A DNA stretch of 64,000 nucleotides from Diphasiastrum complanatum. Its lineage: Eukaryota; Streptophyta; Lycopodiopsida; Lycopodiales; Lycopodiaceae. The position numbers were made by a program, and so were the translations under genes. The notes under the pieces were generated by a model, which saw only the letters and a list, made by a program, of their open reading frames with translations, ran no database searches and was not told the origin of the DNA. Positions 1 to 11,775 of the stretch are shown here, piece by piece. The stretch is from contig CM055098.1 in assembly GCA_029204225.1 (NCBI GenBank), positions 13,559,815 through 13,623,814 on the forward strand. Direction: 5' to 3'. How positions within the stretch are numbered: position 1 is the first letter of the stretch; each line of letters opens with the position of its first letter.

Positions 1-1430
1 TAAAACAGCCACAGGCGACATTGTCGCAAAAGGACGATAGTGTCGAGATTTTGTCAAAAATACGAAAAACCCAACAGTGCCCTTAAATCTCATTAAGGGT
101 TGCCTCATTGCTAGAGTCATTTCCTTAACATTTGAGGCTCTTTGAAAAAAACAAAAAATGCGACACTGTGATTTTACTTCTTGACGGGCAAAAAAGACCA
201 CACTATTGTCAACTCCGTGTATTTTTGCAAACTGTGTAAGAATACTTGTAATTTTACAAACTGTGTAAACACATGGAGAAAATTCGTAGAACTGTATAAA
301 CAATGGATGAAGATTAAAACTGATCAGTCGATTGGTAAGAAGGAGAATAATCCAACAGATTGTGTTTGACGTTTCAATCTCAAGTTTCCATCCGACGTAG
401 TATTTTTTCAGTTCTACTTTGATTGATTGCTTGTTGTCTTGTTTTCATCATTTCTCCAACCATGCATTCCATACCCTTGTTGTCAGCTTAAGTTTATTTT
501 AGACGTCCCAATTAATCATTCAAATTTGTGCGATCTCACTCCAAATTTTTCGGAAATCCACCGCCATTAGCACTGCCAGTCAAAAAATCCGAATTTTTGA
601 CAGCTTCAAGATTTTTTGATTTTTGCATTTGCTGCCTATTGCATCTATTGTTTTTCCATTTGTTTTTTTAATTTTCTTAAATTTGCATCCGCAAAAAAAA
701 AATTTATTTGACAATTTTGAAACAGTTTTGATTTTTCGAGCATTGTTGTTTCGATTTTTCGATTTTTTGAGCTTCTTAGTTTTGATTTTTTGATTTTTTT
801 GAGCTTCTCAGTTTTCATCTGTTGTACATCCGCCAACCACTTCAAAAAAAATTCAAAAAATTATGTCGAACAATCCCATCTGAAGATTGCATCCGACGAC
901 TACTGAAAAAAAAAAACACAAAAAGCAACAAAAAATTCCGTAGAGACCTAAATTTGTTTTCCTTTTCTCCAGTCAGTATTTTCTATTTTTCGAGTTTTTG
1001 AAATCTTTTATCTTTTTTGCATCATCCGACAAGTTTTAAAATCCTTCCTGTTTTTAAGTTTTGAAATCTTTTTTGTTTTTTGGAGTTTTGGTATAATTTT
1101 TATTTTTTTGAGTTTTTGTATCTTTTCTATTTTTTGAGTTTCTAAGATTTTGAAATTTTTTCCATTAGATGAGTTTTTCAATATTTCTTTTTTTCAAGTT
1201 GTTGAGATTTTTGGATTTCTTCTACAAAATTTTTTTTGATTCCACGTGCATCCGACAACCACCAAAACCTCTCCGAAAGTTGCACTCACACAAATTTCAC
1301 TTTACGATCACCTCAGTAAATTTGTGTCCGACGATTCCATCCGACAAACTGCACAACAAGACTTTTTGTTACAATTGCATCTAATGACCAACAAAAAATC
1401 TGTTTGATGTTTCCATCCAATATGGATCTA
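1..1430. other. T-rich spacer without a recognisable gene
   Basis: No coding region is supported here. From about 590 to 1220 the DNA is strongly T-rich, with many loose repeats of the form GATTTTTTGA or GATTTTTCGA. The hexamer TCCGAC occurs six times between 391 and 1345. A short open frame at 181-369 is cysteine-containing but matches nothing I recognise. The segment may be decayed LTR or leader sequence. Confidence 0.5.
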
Positions 1431-1960
1431 ACATTCTTGATGTTGAAGTAAAGGGTCCTACTTTGAATGGTGATGATGAAGGACCATCATCAAGCCAAAA
1501 GCCAAGGAGAACATCAAGGGAAAGACAAAAGAGGGTAAGCAAGTAGTTGTTGGAAATTATGTTGCTTTCCTAACCTCTTTTGATGAACCTACATGTGTAG
1601 ATGAGGCAAGGAAAGAAGAGGAGTGGATCCAAGCAATGGATCTTGAGTATCAAGCTCTTATGAAGAATGGAACATGCAGATTGGTGGAGTTACCTAAGGA
1701 CAAGAAAGCTATTGAATGCAAATGGATCTTCAAGGTGAAGACAAACCAAGATGGATCTATCAACAAGTATAAGGTAGGGTTAGTGGCAAAAGGATATGCT
1801 CATGAACAAGGGATTGACTATGATGAGACCTTTGCCCGCGTGGCAAAGATGGTAAGCATTTGGGTCACCATCTCACTTGCTACTCTTTATGGATAAAATC
1901 TATGGAAATTGGACATTACAAATGCTTTTTTGAATGGTGATGTGTGTCTACTACAAAAAA
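1431..1960 (+). pseudogene. Ty1/copia pol fragment: integrase-RT linker and RT N-terminus
   Basis: The reading starts in the linker between integrase and reverse transcriptase (SSQKPRRTSRERQ at about 1488-1530). It continues into the copia RT start: WIQAMDLEYQALMKNGT, then CKWIFKVK, then KGYAHEQGIDYDETFA with the usual P changed to R, then a stop at 1894-1896. A short tail (WKLDITNAFLNGD, about 1902-1942) follows in another frame. The linker and RT start match the minus-strand element E4 near 55.8-56.1 kb, so both belong to one family. No LTRs, RT palm motif or RNase H are present. It is a dead fragment cut off where a different sequence begins at about 1950. Confidence 0.85.
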
Positions 1961-2548
1961 AATTAGGGCCTCTAGAGTCATTTTAGAGTTTTAAGCCCCT
2001 AATCTCTTATTCCTAGGAATTACAACTTGCTACTTGTGCTCGTTGGTGGCTGGGCTTATACATGCAGGACGCCAGTGTCTCACACTTATTATTCTACTAT
2101 ACACTATTGTATTGTGGTGGGGCCCACTAGGTAAGGCTTGGCCAATAGTATTTAAGTGGTGGGACCCACTTATTTATTATTGTGCAAGAAATACTCACAA
2201 TAGGGTCCACGGCCCAAAGTAGTGCTGGTCCCTCGACACTAGGTTGCAACTATCGTGAAGGGGTGCTGTTGTTAGTTCTTTTATTGCTGGGACATGGGTG
2301 CTTCAGGAAAAGCGTGGATAGAATTTGCTTCCGTAAAACCTGAGGCTTTATTGATTGTTGATCAGCAAGAACCTGGACTTGCCAGATTTTCAGTAATACC
2401 CATAAGGGTTTGTTGGCCATACCGGATAATCTTGTTCATTGACAATTGGGTAGTCAAGGCATTCCATCGAAGGATTCCAAAATAAATCGCTGATATAATG
2501 CTCATAGATAGGTGCAACTGGTCCCAATGTCATAGACTCCCCCAAATT
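1950..2548. other. Non-coding segment: CACTA-like terminus and possible LTR of the adjacent gag remnant
   Basis: At 1949-1965 the sequence CTACTACAAAAAAAATT resembles the CACTACAA start of CACTA or MITE elements, and ATTAGGGCC nearby can pair with CCCCTAAT at about 1994-2003. From about 2030 the DNA is richer in G+C. Read on the minus strand, a purine tract (AAATTTGGGGGAG, about 2536-2548) lies just past the gag-like frame, as a polypurine tract does before a 3' LTR. No coding sequence is supported. Confidence 0.35.
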
Positions 2549-3770
2549 TTAAGGTAGATATGACATGCTAGTTTGACTTTCTTGTCTATCCAAGTATTCG
2601 TGGTATGCCATAACTTGAAGACTTTCCTCAACACTCAATCTCACATATTGAGAACAAGGCTTTGTCCTTGTTGGCGCTGGTTCTTGTTGTACAATTGGCC
2701 GTTTTGGGCTTGGATTCCCTGGATTTGGCCTTTTAAAAATGGATATAACCGGATTTGGCATTGATTGAGTGGTATGTTGTCTTGTGGAACAGTCAAACTT
2801 TGGTTGAATCTTGCTCATTGAAGGGCAACCATCAACTTTAGTCTTCCCCTGGTCATTGTACTTCCCATCTAAAGGCTGCATGATTGCTCTTTTCTGTGGA
2901 CCTTGTGCTGAATTGCCTTCAAGTTGATGGTATTTTCCTTCGAATCCATAGCACCTCACTGAGTGCAGTATGCCATCGTCTGTAAGTTGATAGGCATACA
3001 CCGGTAACATATTCCCCTTAGAATCTTTCACAAAATACACTGGTAGGCTATTATGGTCCTCCATTGAGTTTGGTGATATGCAAGAGGATATAACCAAAAC
3101 TTTTACCTTGCCACTATTTGTTGAAGAAACTCGTGATTTAGATGGATCAATCTGACATCCATCCTTCTGGTGAGATCCTTCTTGGCTTAATTCTGCTTCT
3201 GACCATTGAACTGCTGGATCTTGCCGTCAACGAACCTGTTGCTTTGCATTCTGTCCTTTTAATAAGCGTGGATTCTTGATTGGACACCTGGTACTTGGAT
3301 GATCTCCAAAGCATAAGGTACATTCGTCGTTTTCAAGAAGAATGACTATGCGAGCATAAGCTTGAGGATGGCCTGAACTTGAAGTGCAAGGTCCTTGGTC
3401 TTCCGTTGCACTTGATTTGCTTGACTTTGCTACACTTAAGCCGCCTTGCATGGGCTTCCATTCTTGCTGGATCATTGCTCATTGTGACTCTTGTTCCTCT
3501 GATTCTCCATCTGATGATTCAACATTGTGATAGGGAAAATCCTTCATTCCATGTTGCAGTTCCATCATGGCAGTATCCTTACAAAGTTGTGCAAGCGATG
3601 CATAGGATGCGAATTCTGCCATACCAGATATGATCCTTTTGGGCAGTCCAACATAGTATTTTGCCGTGGCGATTCGTTTAGGAATCAGTGGATTACAATC
3701 ATTCACTAAATGGAAGATCCAATAGGTGTAGTCTCAGATTGTTTCATTAGGAAACTTTTTTAGTTTAGAT
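2549..3770 (-). pseudogene. gag-like polyprotein remnant with one zinc knuckle
   Basis: Three minus-strand frames follow one another: about 3770-3479, 3475-3227 and 3097-2549. The first resembles a retroelement gag (WIFHLVNDCNPLIP, then an Ala/Leu-rich helix region and an acidic Ser/Glu tail). The second carries a knuckle-like CTLCFGDHPSTRC (C-x2-C-x3-H-x4-C, one residue shorter than the standard CCHC spacing). The third (182 codons) has VYFVKDSKGNMLPVYAYQL and a Pro-rich end, which I do not recognise. No protease, integrase or RT motifs follow; a polypurine-like tract comes directly after the last frame. It may be a gag-only non-autonomous LTR element or a truncated one. Frame changes show it is not functional. 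Confidence 0.5.
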
Positions 3771-4281
3771 AATCCTACAATGGTGGTCTTTGTGAGAAAT
3801 AGCCTATTTTGGCAAATCTAGCCATGTAGAACTTTGTAGATATTGTGTATAATTGGGTTCCACACATGGAAGGCCAAGATGCCACATGGAAAACCAATCC
3901 TAATGTAGGTTAGGTCAAGTCAAGAGAGTTGGTCATGTCTATTTGGTGGTCATCCCTACTTTGTAGGACATACACCTAAAATTGTGGTGAGATTTTTACC
4001 AACCATATACCTACTTGGCATAAATCTAGGAAATAGACTTAGGTTACACATTAGGGCAAGGAAGCTATGTTAACTTCCTAATTAAATACTCGATTTCACC
4101 TAACTTTTGTTGGGAGAGAAAGAGAAACGAATAAATGATGAACAAGATGCGAACGAGAAACGAACTCGAACAAGAAACGAACAAGTAGCGAACTTCAACA
4201 GAAAATGTTCGTGCACAATGGAATGAGTGTTATATGACTCTCTCCCTAAGTATGACTACGTCTATCAGAATGAACAGATAG
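3771..4281. other. Spacer left of element E1, no gene seen
   Basis: No coding sequence is supported. A short repetitive stretch around 4125-4200 repeats variants of GAACGAGAAACGAAC. The last five bases before E1 (4282-4286, ATAGT) are the left target-site copy. Confidence 0.5.
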
Positions 4282-4286
4282 ATAGT

Positions 4287-5023
4287 TGTGAAGAATTGAA
4301 AAAGATTATCTATGTTAGATATAGGGGTCTTATGTTTTTTACATCAAGCATCTAGGTGTAGGATGTTGATAGGAATAAATCTGGCATAGATGGCAAATTA
4401 TGCATTTCCACTTGTAATGCCACTATTGAGCCAAAATAGAGTAAGAGTCTAAACACGTGCCAATTAGAGTGTAGACAAGTGTAAAGCTTTTGTTTGATGA
4501 ATTCCAAGAGGTCCAACAGGATTTAGAGGTGGAACCTTGTGAGGTCCAATAGGAAATTGAGGTGTGCTTCAATATAGTCCAATAGAATTTAGAGGTGCAT
4601 GGATCAATGGTCCAATACGATTAAGAGGTGGCAAAGTGTGATCCAATCATAGTCAAGCATAGTGGTAGCTCATGAATCTACTAGTATCATTGTACTCCTC
4701 ATTTTGGATCCAATTGATTTTGAGATTGAGTGGATTTTGAGTGTCATTGAATTTCTAGCTTTCTCTCTCTACCCGAGAGCTCATGATGCTTTTTCTCTCT
4801 CTACCCAAGGAGAGCAGCTTGTTTTTACTTAGATTATATTTTGAATACTTCCCACACGTGTGAGTGAGAGTTGGAAGTGATTGAGTGCATGTAGTAGTGT
4901 CTTTTTGCCATAGATTCAAAGATAGATCTTGAATCTCAATCTAGTCTTGATCTTGGTGCATCTACACACCTTAGGAGATCACAAGTACATGTAGTGGACA
5001 ATCCACACGTGTGAAATTCAGCA
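4287..5023 (+). repeat. 5' LTR of E1
   Basis: The LTR is 737 bp, running from TGTGAAGAATT to TTCAGCA (the final CAACA seen in the other copies is GCA here). It is about 35 bp longer than the 3' copy because of an indel at about 4330-4363. It holds CACACGTGTG twice (4853-4862 and 5004-5013), the second ending ten bases before the LTR end. CTCTCTCTACCC stretches at about 4764-4807 could lie in the promoter or R region. Confidence 0.93.
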
Positions 5024-5036
5024 TGGTATCAGAGCC
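5024..5036 (+). other. Primer-binding site of E1
   Basis: TGGTATCAGAGCC directly follows the LTR and matches the 3' end of plant initiator tRNA-Met, the normal copia primer. Confidence 0.92.
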
Positions 5037-5779
5037 TACCTAAGGTTACCATGCATTTTGATCCATCTAAGTGAAAAATTTTCATCAATCTTGAGCTAGA
5101 AGTTGTCAAGGCCCATTTTCCTAGCTATCTTGTTCAATCTTGGATCAAAAGAGATCAAAAGGACATTGATTGGGTCTGACCTAGTACTGTATGGAATTAG
5201 GTGCTCAGACACATGTGAGGAACATCCAATTTCAGTTTGTAAGTTCTCTCTCATGCTTGATCCATTTATCTTGGTTGATAGCTTGTTTTAAAGCTATTTT
5301 TGTCTAGTTTTTGATGCAATCAGTTTCATTACATTTGGTTGAGCCAATCAGAAGTTATAAGCTTTTGAAGAGGGTTAGGTAGAGCACCTAGACCTGGGTG
5401 GACACATTTGGTTTGGTCAAGAGACTGCTTGGTTGATCCAAAATCACAGTTGTATGCTTGCCAATCTCATCTATATGTGATCTAGGCACTGTTTTGAGAT
5501 CTTAGCCATTTTGTTTCATGCAATATCATTGTATTTGAGTCAAATTTGTTTTCTTAGAGTACTTCACACGTGCTAAGAGTGTTTGATCCTAACTTTGCCT
5601 ATACTCCATCATTTTATGTGAAATAGATTTTGTTTTAGAGAGATTTGTGTAGCTAGTGAGAATCAATTCACAAATAGTTGCAAGATCTTTCATAGGAGGA
5701 GATAGTACTCTCTTATTGGATCCTATTGAGAGTGTGTAGCAACATTTATTGTTCATCATTTGAGTTTTCTTCACTTCAA
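5037..5779 (+). other. Untranslated leader of E1
   Basis: About 740 bp of non-coding sequence lie between the primer site and gag. The matching leader of E2 (25604-26343) is of similar length and sequence. A short frame at 5103-5291 is also present in E2 with changes, but I see no sign that it is coding. Confidence 0.7.
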
Positions 5780-6710
5780 ATGTCTTCAATGGGTTCATCC
5801 TTGTTGGAATCAAGTGAAAGATTGACCACTTCAAATTATTCAATTTGGAAAATGAGGATGGAGTCCATCTTGATCCTTCAAGATGTGATGGACATAGTTC
5901 TTGGCCTTGAAGAAGAACCACAAGTTCTTCAAGAGGTTAAAAAATACAAAAAGAGAGCTAGGATGGCTCTCCACAACATTAAGATGACTGTCTCTAATGA
6001 GATATTGAGGGAGATAGGTACTTGTACAACAACCAAAGAAGCTTGGAATTGTCTCAAGACTATCTATGAGGCTAAGAATACCTCTAGGCTTCTCACTCTT
6101 AGGAATCAAATCTTTCAAAGTAGCCAAAAGAGTGATGAGAGTGCATCTAGTTATGTTTTGAGAGTAAAAGATATTCATAAAACTTGCTTGTATTGGTGAT
6201 TCCATCAATCAAAGTGAGCTAGTTCAAGTCATTCTCAATGGCTTGAGAAGTGAATTTGATAACCTTGTCCAATCCTATGCCATTAAGGAGGAGCTACCAA
6301 GTTTGGAGGCTCTCCAAAGTGTGCTAATTTTGGAAGAATCAAGACAAGAGTACAAGCTCTTGAGGATGGACAAGCTTTCTCTCACTCATAATGATGGCAA
6401 AGCTCTCTTTGCCAAGGATAAGCACAAAGGGAGGAGCAAGAACCAACATCAACAATCCTCAAGCAAGGACAAAGTCAAATCCAAAGACAAAGATGAGGAG
6501 GAAGATGATTCCTCTAATGCTTCATCATCCAAGCTCAAGAAGAAGAAGATCAAGTGCTTTTATTGTGGCAAGAAAGGTCATTATGCCACCAATTGCTTCA
6601 AGAAGAAGAATCAACTCAAGCAAGCCAACATTACTAATGAGAAGGAAGACACTATTGCAAGTGATGGAGAGGGATCTCTTATGGTCTCTAGATTCTCATC
6701 TACTCCTTTC
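5780..6710 (+). pseudogene. gag: gag of E1 (UBN2-type, CCHC zinc knuckle)
   Basis: Gag forms the particle that packages the element RNA. The start at 5780 (MSSMGSS) is chosen because E2 starts at the matching place. The opening SNYSIWKMRMESILILQDVMD is the typical copia UBN2/DUF4219 gag start. A frameshift near 6180 (after KDIHK) separates the first half from the rest, which resumes in frame at about 6185 (LACIGDS). A Lys-rich linker leads to the knuckle CFYCGKKGHYATNC (C-x2-C-x4-H-x4-C) at about 6556-6597. The equivalent E2 gag is uninterrupted, which supports a simple frameshift in E1. Confidence 0.9.
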
Positions 6711-7815
6711 AAGAAGGACGGCCTATGGTATATTGATAGTGGAGCCTCTTCACATATGTGTAGCTCCAAGGACTCTTTTCTATTGCACCTTATGATGGAG
6801 TCAAGAAATCAATATACACTGCAAATGATTTTGAATGTCCTATTGAAGGCATAGGGAACATTCCCTTGAAGCTTGCATCCTCTAAAGTTCTTTCTCTCTC
6901 TAAAGTTCTTTATGTACCTAAGCTTACCAAGAATCTTATTAGTGATGGCCAATTGCTTGATAATGGGCTTGATGTAAAATTCAATGTTGATACTTGCACT
7001 ATCAAGAAGAATGATGAGATACTTGCATTAGGATCTAGATCTGGTGGCATCTATAAACTAGATCCAAATGAGTATGTGAATGCTTGTAATGTTGCTCTTT
7101 TAAACAAGCTCTCTATGGAGGAATTATGGCATAGGAGGTTGGGACATCCCAACTACAAATCCATGCTCTCTATGATCCAAGAAGCCAAAGCTATTGGCTT
7201 GCCAAAGTCACTCTCCAAGAAGATCAAGCGTTGTGAGGCTTGCGCTATTGCTAAATCTCACAAAAAGCCATTTACAAGATCTTCTATCAAAAGCAAGCAT
7301 CCTTTGGAGTTAATCCACTCGGATGTGCATTTCTCATCAACTACAAGCAAGGGATGAGCCACTTGTTTTGTTACTTTCATTGATGATTACACAAGATTCA
7401 CTTGGATATATCTTCTTGCTTCTAAATCTATGGTGTTTGATCATTTCATTATTTTCAAAGCTTATGTAGAGAAGCAATTCTCATTCAAGATTAAAGCTCT
7501 TAGAAGTGATGGAGTTGGTGAATATATCTCCAATAAATTTCAAGATTTTTGTGAACTTGAAGGCATTAAAAGAGAGTTTTCTTGTGCCTACTCTCCATCT
7601 CAAAATGGAGTGGCCGAGAGAAAAAATAGATCTCTATGTGAATGTGCAAAATCTATGAGAATTGAGGCATCTTTGCCCAAAGATTTTTGGGGAGAAGCCA
7701 TTAATTGTGCAAATCATCTTTGCAATGGGCTCCCACATATAGCCCTTGGAGGAAAGTCACCATATGAAATCTTATTTTTGAAGAAGCCTAAGGTTGATCA
7801 CCTTTAGAATTTTTG
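6711..7815 (+). pseudogene. pol: Protease and integrase of E1
   Basis: The aspartic protease motif WYIDSGASSHMC is at about 6725-6760. Frameshifts near 6785-6860 lead into the spacer and the integrase zinc-binding part (LWHRRLGHPNYKS ... CEACAIAKSHK) in the 6866-7357 frame. A TGA at 7355-7357 interrupts it just before the integrase core, which resumes as FIDDYTRFTW. The second catalytic Asp lies in LRSDGVGEY and the Glu in NGVAERKNR (7430-7807 frame). So all three DDE residues survive but the frame does not. An extra base near 7800 shifts the reading into the next frame. Confidence 0.9.
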
Positions 7816-9753
7816 GATGCTTATGCTTTGTCCATATTCCTTTGGAAACAAGGAAGAAGGAAGATCCTAGTGCATGCAAACGGATCATGGTTGGATACTC
7901 ATCCACCAAGAAGGCCTATAGAGTCTTTATACTCTCTACTTCTCAAGTTATTGAAAGTAGAGATGTCTTTCATGAAGATCAACACGCATTTTTTGAAGAG
8001 GCCGAGATCAAGAAATCTATGGATGCATCATCAATTATTGATTTTGAAGACAATCATGATGTGATGGGGTCGAGATTTGAAGAAGACTCTCCTCGGATTT
8101 TCTCACCAAGAAGATCCATGAGAGATAGATCCGAGCCTAAGAGGCTCTCATATGTTGACAAAGGCAAACAAGTGGATCTTGATTCCACTAATTATGTTTT
8201 TTATGCCTCTCATGAAGAGCCAAAGAATGTACAAGAGGCACTCAATACCAAGGAGTGGTATGATGCCATGAAGCAAGAGTATGATGCATTGATCACCAAA
8301 AATACTTGGGAGCTTGTGGATCCTCCATCCAACAAGCATGTGATTGGTTTCAAGTGGGTACTTCGGATCAAGTTCAATCATGATGGCACCATCAACAAGC
8401 ATAATGCAAGATTATGTGCCAAAGGATTTGCTCAGATCCATGGTCTTGATTATGAGGAGACCTTTGCACCCATTGCAAAGATGGTGACAATAAGGATTCT
8501 TATTTCTCTTGCTTGTTTTTTCAAGTGGAAGGTGTTCCAATTAGATGTATCCAATGCTTTTCTAAATGGTTATCTTGAGGAGGAGATCTATATGGAACAA
8601 CCTCAAGGATTCATCAAGGATGAGTCCAAAGTGTGCTTGCTCTTCAAAAGTCTTTATGGACTCAAGCAAGCACCAAGATCATGGTATAGACTTAGTTCTT
8701 TTCTTATCTCACCAGGATTTACTCTTAGCGACTATGATCCTTCCATGTATCTAAAGTTTGTTGATAGCAATATTGTCATTCTTCTAATTTATGTTGATGA
8801 CATTATTCTTTGTGGAAGTTGTATCAAGCTAGTTGATGAAACCAAGATAGCACTTGGATGTGAGTTTAAAATGCAAGATCTAGGAGAGATGCATTACATC
8901 CTAGGCCTAGAAATTAATTTTCATGAAAATCATGTCTTTATATGCCAATCTAGATATGCTCACTATATGTTGAAAAAATTCCATATGGAAAATTCTAAGA
9001 GCATAGATACTCCAATGGAGCAAATTGTAGAATATCCTAATAAAGGTGATGAAAGATCTTTTGAGGACATCACACTTTTTAGGAGTCTTGTAGGCCCCTT
9101 TATTTGGCTTACCATTACTAGGCCCGATCTAAGTTTTTGTGTGCACAAATTGAGTCAATTTATGCAAGATCCTAAGATCCATCATTAAAAGATGGCCAAG
9201 AGGATTCTAAGATATGTATCTTCATCTTGTGATTATGGTCTACTCTATAAAAGTGAAGATCTATCCATTATTGGCTACTCGGATTCGGACTTGCAAGTGA
9301 CAAGATGGATCAAAGTCTATTAGTGCATACACTATCTTTCTTGGAGGCAATCTAATATCTTGGCTTTCCAAAAAGCAAGATACTATATCTCTCTCTTCAT
9401 GTGAGGCCGAGTACAAAGCACTCACTACAACTACCAAAGAAGTGCTTTGGATCAAGAGGTTATTAATGGAGCTAAAGTGCATCAAGGAGGATGATCTACC
9501 AATGATCAAGTGTGATAACATCTCGGCCCAAGCTCTTGCCAATAGTCCCATATTTCATGCAAGAAGCAAGCACATAGAAGTGGCACACCATTTTGTGAGA
9601 GAAAAGCTTATTGGAGGAGAAATCTATTTGGAGCATGTCAACTCGTCCTCTTGTATTGCCGATCTACTCACCAAGCCTTTGAGCAAAAGTGCTTTCATCA
9701 AGCACAGATCTAATCTTGGAGTTATATCAAGATCAATGCTCAAATCTTCATAG
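7794..9753 (+). pseudogene. pol: Integrase C-end, reverse transcriptase and RNase H of E1
   Basis: A 464-codon open frame (7794-9188) begins in the integrase C-terminal part (RIFGCLCFVHIP) and runs through the linker into RT. RT motifs are CFFKWKVFQLDVSNAFLNG (catalytic Asp about residue 251), SLYGLKQAPRSWY (287-298) and the palm LLIYVDDIILCG (YVDD 333-336), all intact. A TAA at 9186-9188 and a frameshift near 9290 interrupt the start of RNase H. RNase H resumes as LSSCEAEYKALTT and FHARSKHIEVAHHFVRE and ends at 9753 (SMLKSS). RT alone is the best preserved domain in the window. Confidence 0.93.
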
Positions 9754-9760
9754 ATAATTT

Positions 9761-9771
9761 TTTAGGAGGAG
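9761..9771 (+). other. Polypurine tract of E1
   Basis: TTTAGGAGGAG ends exactly where the 3' LTR begins and is the expected second-strand primer. Confidence 0.85.
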
Positions 9772-10473
9772 TGTGAAGAATTAAAAAAGATTATCTATGT
9801 TAGATATAGGGGATGTTGATAGGAATAAATTTGGCATAGATGGCAAATTATGCATTTCCACTTGTAATGCCACTATTGAGCCAAAATAGAGTAAGAGGCT
9901 AAACACGTGCCAATTAGAGTGTAGACAAGTGTAAAGCTTTTGTTTGATGAATTCCAAGAGGTCCAATAGCATTTAGAGGTGGAACCTTGTGAGGTCCAAT
10001 AGGAAATTGATGTGTGCTTGAATATAGTCCAATAGAATTAAGAGGTGCATGGATCAATGGTCCAATAGGATCAAGAGGTGACAAAGTATGGTCCAATCAT
10101 ATTTAAGCATAGTGGTAGCTCGTGGATCTACTAGTATCATTGTACTCCTCATTTTGGATCTAATTGATTTGGTGATTTCATGGATTTTGTGAGTTATTGG
10201 ATTTCTAACTTTCTCTCTCTACCCGAGAGCTCATGATGTTTTTTCTCTCTCTACCCGAGGAGAGCAGCTTGTTTTTACTTAGATTATTTTTTGAATACTT
10301 CCCACACGTGTGAGTGAGAGTTGGAAGTGATTGAATGCATGTAGTAGTGTGTTTTTGCCATAGAATCAAAGATAGATCTTGAATCTCAATCTAGTCTTGA
10401 TCTTGGTGCATCTACATACCTTCGGAGATCACAAGTACATGTAGTGGACAATCCACACGTGTGAAATTCAACA
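9772..10473 (+). repeat. 3' LTR of E1
   Basis: The LTR is 702 bp, TGTGAAGAATT to AAATTCAACA. Relative to the 5' copy it lacks about 35 bp after ATAGGGG (at about 9812). CACACGTGTG occurs at 10303-10312 and 10454-10463. The five bases after it, ATAGT, are the right target-site copy. Confidence 0.93.
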
Positions 10474-10478
10474 ATAGT

Positions 10479-11480
10479 GATTTAAATCACGGTCATTCTA
10501 GATTACGTAGCCAAACCTTTGAATGGACGAAGCGCTAGAAGAATAATGTCGCGAATTGCAAGACAAATTATTTGTCGCAAATGATTCGCGAAGAGCTAGA
10601 CAGTGCTCGACTGATAATTAGTCGCGAAAGATAAGAATAAAAATTAATCGTTTATTATTGGAAAGAACAACTGGAACAATCAGACAGAAAGAAGAATAAG
10701 CATAGCAATATTGACAGATCTTATTGGCATAGCAAAATAAATGAACTGTGTCAGATTAAGTATAGCAAGTATACAGATCAATAATGCGATAGAGCACAAG
10801 ACCATAGCAGATAAAACCACGTGCCCTACAAAGCTTATTTTTTGTCTATAATGAGGAATATGACCTCCTTTGCTTGTTCTAGACTTATCTTGCTCTTCTC
10901 ACACACACTGCTTCATCGTCCTCTGTTAAATACGTAGATGGTATCTACTATATACAAGATATTACTGGTGTGCAGATATGAAAGTACAAAGTGGATGTGC
11001 TGTCTGTAGGAGATCGTGGGTGGCTGCAGTCGTTGTTCAATCTATTAGCACAGCTGCAAAGGATGAGCATGGAAAAGGGTGTGATGTCAGGTGAACGTTT
11101 GTGATGATGCAAGAGTGCGTCACTCTTATGAATGGCCTTAAGATAAGATCTACAGGGTGCCTTAGCTTTTAGGGCACTTTTCCATTTTGTGAGATAGTGT
11201 CCTCCTTTCGCCTGTCACCATGACCTGTGTAAGAACACAGTGTCGTGATTCATTCGCCTTTTATTCGTCTGTGCGAATTTGCGTGTAAAAATGCAGACTG
11301 CGTGACAGCGTTAGAAATATACAACATGAATGGAGGCAGATTAAAATTGGCATTTAGGAGAGTGGAAGGAGTAAATCCAACAACTTTAGCAAAGGAGACA
11401 CTTTTACTATGTAGCTTCATCTCTCCATAGTGAGAAGATAGAATATTTTTGGAGCTCATTGGCAATCTCAAGCTAGTTCA
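10479..11480. other. Spacer right of E1, no gene seen
   Basis: No supported gene. A frame at 11245-11430 (VGWNPTT-like end, cysteine-containing start) matches nothing I know. GCATAGCAA-like words repeat around 10698-10770. This is the continuation of the DNA into which E1 inserted. Confidence 0.4.
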
Positions 11481-11775
11481 CTATGTACATTGAGTTTTTG
11501 TGATCCAAATGAAACCAAATCAATTTCTATTTGTTTCTCAACTTGAAGGTCGTACTACAGCCTGTAGTACACACGTGTGGTGTTAGATTTCAATGTTGAT
11601 CAATGGTTTTGATTGTTAATGCTTGTTGTTTGTCAAACTGCCAATCTAGATCAACTCTTTTGTGTCTAGTTTTTTTATAGATTGTTAAGCAAGCATCAAA
11701 TCACTCTTGCGGATCTTTTGTAGATCCATTTATGGTCCTAAAGTATAGTAATTTCACATGGCATCAGAGCCAAGT
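11481..11775 (+). repeat. LTR 3' end and primer-binding site, element otherwise lost
   Basis: Sequence up to 11758 ends TTTCACA and is followed by TGGCATCAGAGCC (11759-11771), a one-base variant of the tRNA-Met primer site. CACACGTGTG is at 11570-11579. The last 140 bp resemble the LTR end at 12740-12884. The LTR start cannot be placed. The following 600 bp or so look like a copia leader without gag. Confidence 0.6.

Larger units (their letters stand above)
4287..10473 (+). mobile_element. Copia element E1, complete with LTRs, degenerate coding region
   Basis: This is a 6.2-kb Ty1/copia retrotransposon. Both LTRs start TGTGAAGAATT; the 3' LTR ends AAATTCAACA and the 5' LTR AAATTCAGCA. The 5-bp duplication ATAGT is present on both sides (4282-4286 and 10474-10478). 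A primer-binding site for initiator tRNA-Met follows the 5' LTR and a polypurine tract precedes the 3' LTR. Domain order is gag, protease, integrase, RT, RNase H, which defines copia. Coding is broken by several frameshifts and stops, so it cannot move on its own. It is the closest relative in the window of E2, whose LTR and gag sequences align with it. Confidence 0.95.

Noticed and set aside
181-369. Cysteine-containing 62-codon frame as a small secreted protein
   Set aside because: The listed start is TTG, not ATG, and no signal peptide or homologue can be recognised.
4364-10473. LTR start at TGTTGATAGG instead of TGTGAAGAATT
   Set aside because: That start gives TGTTG...CAACA ends and equal 660-bp copies, but no target duplication and no polypurine tract next to it. 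The earlier start gives both (ATAGT and TTTAGGAGGAG).
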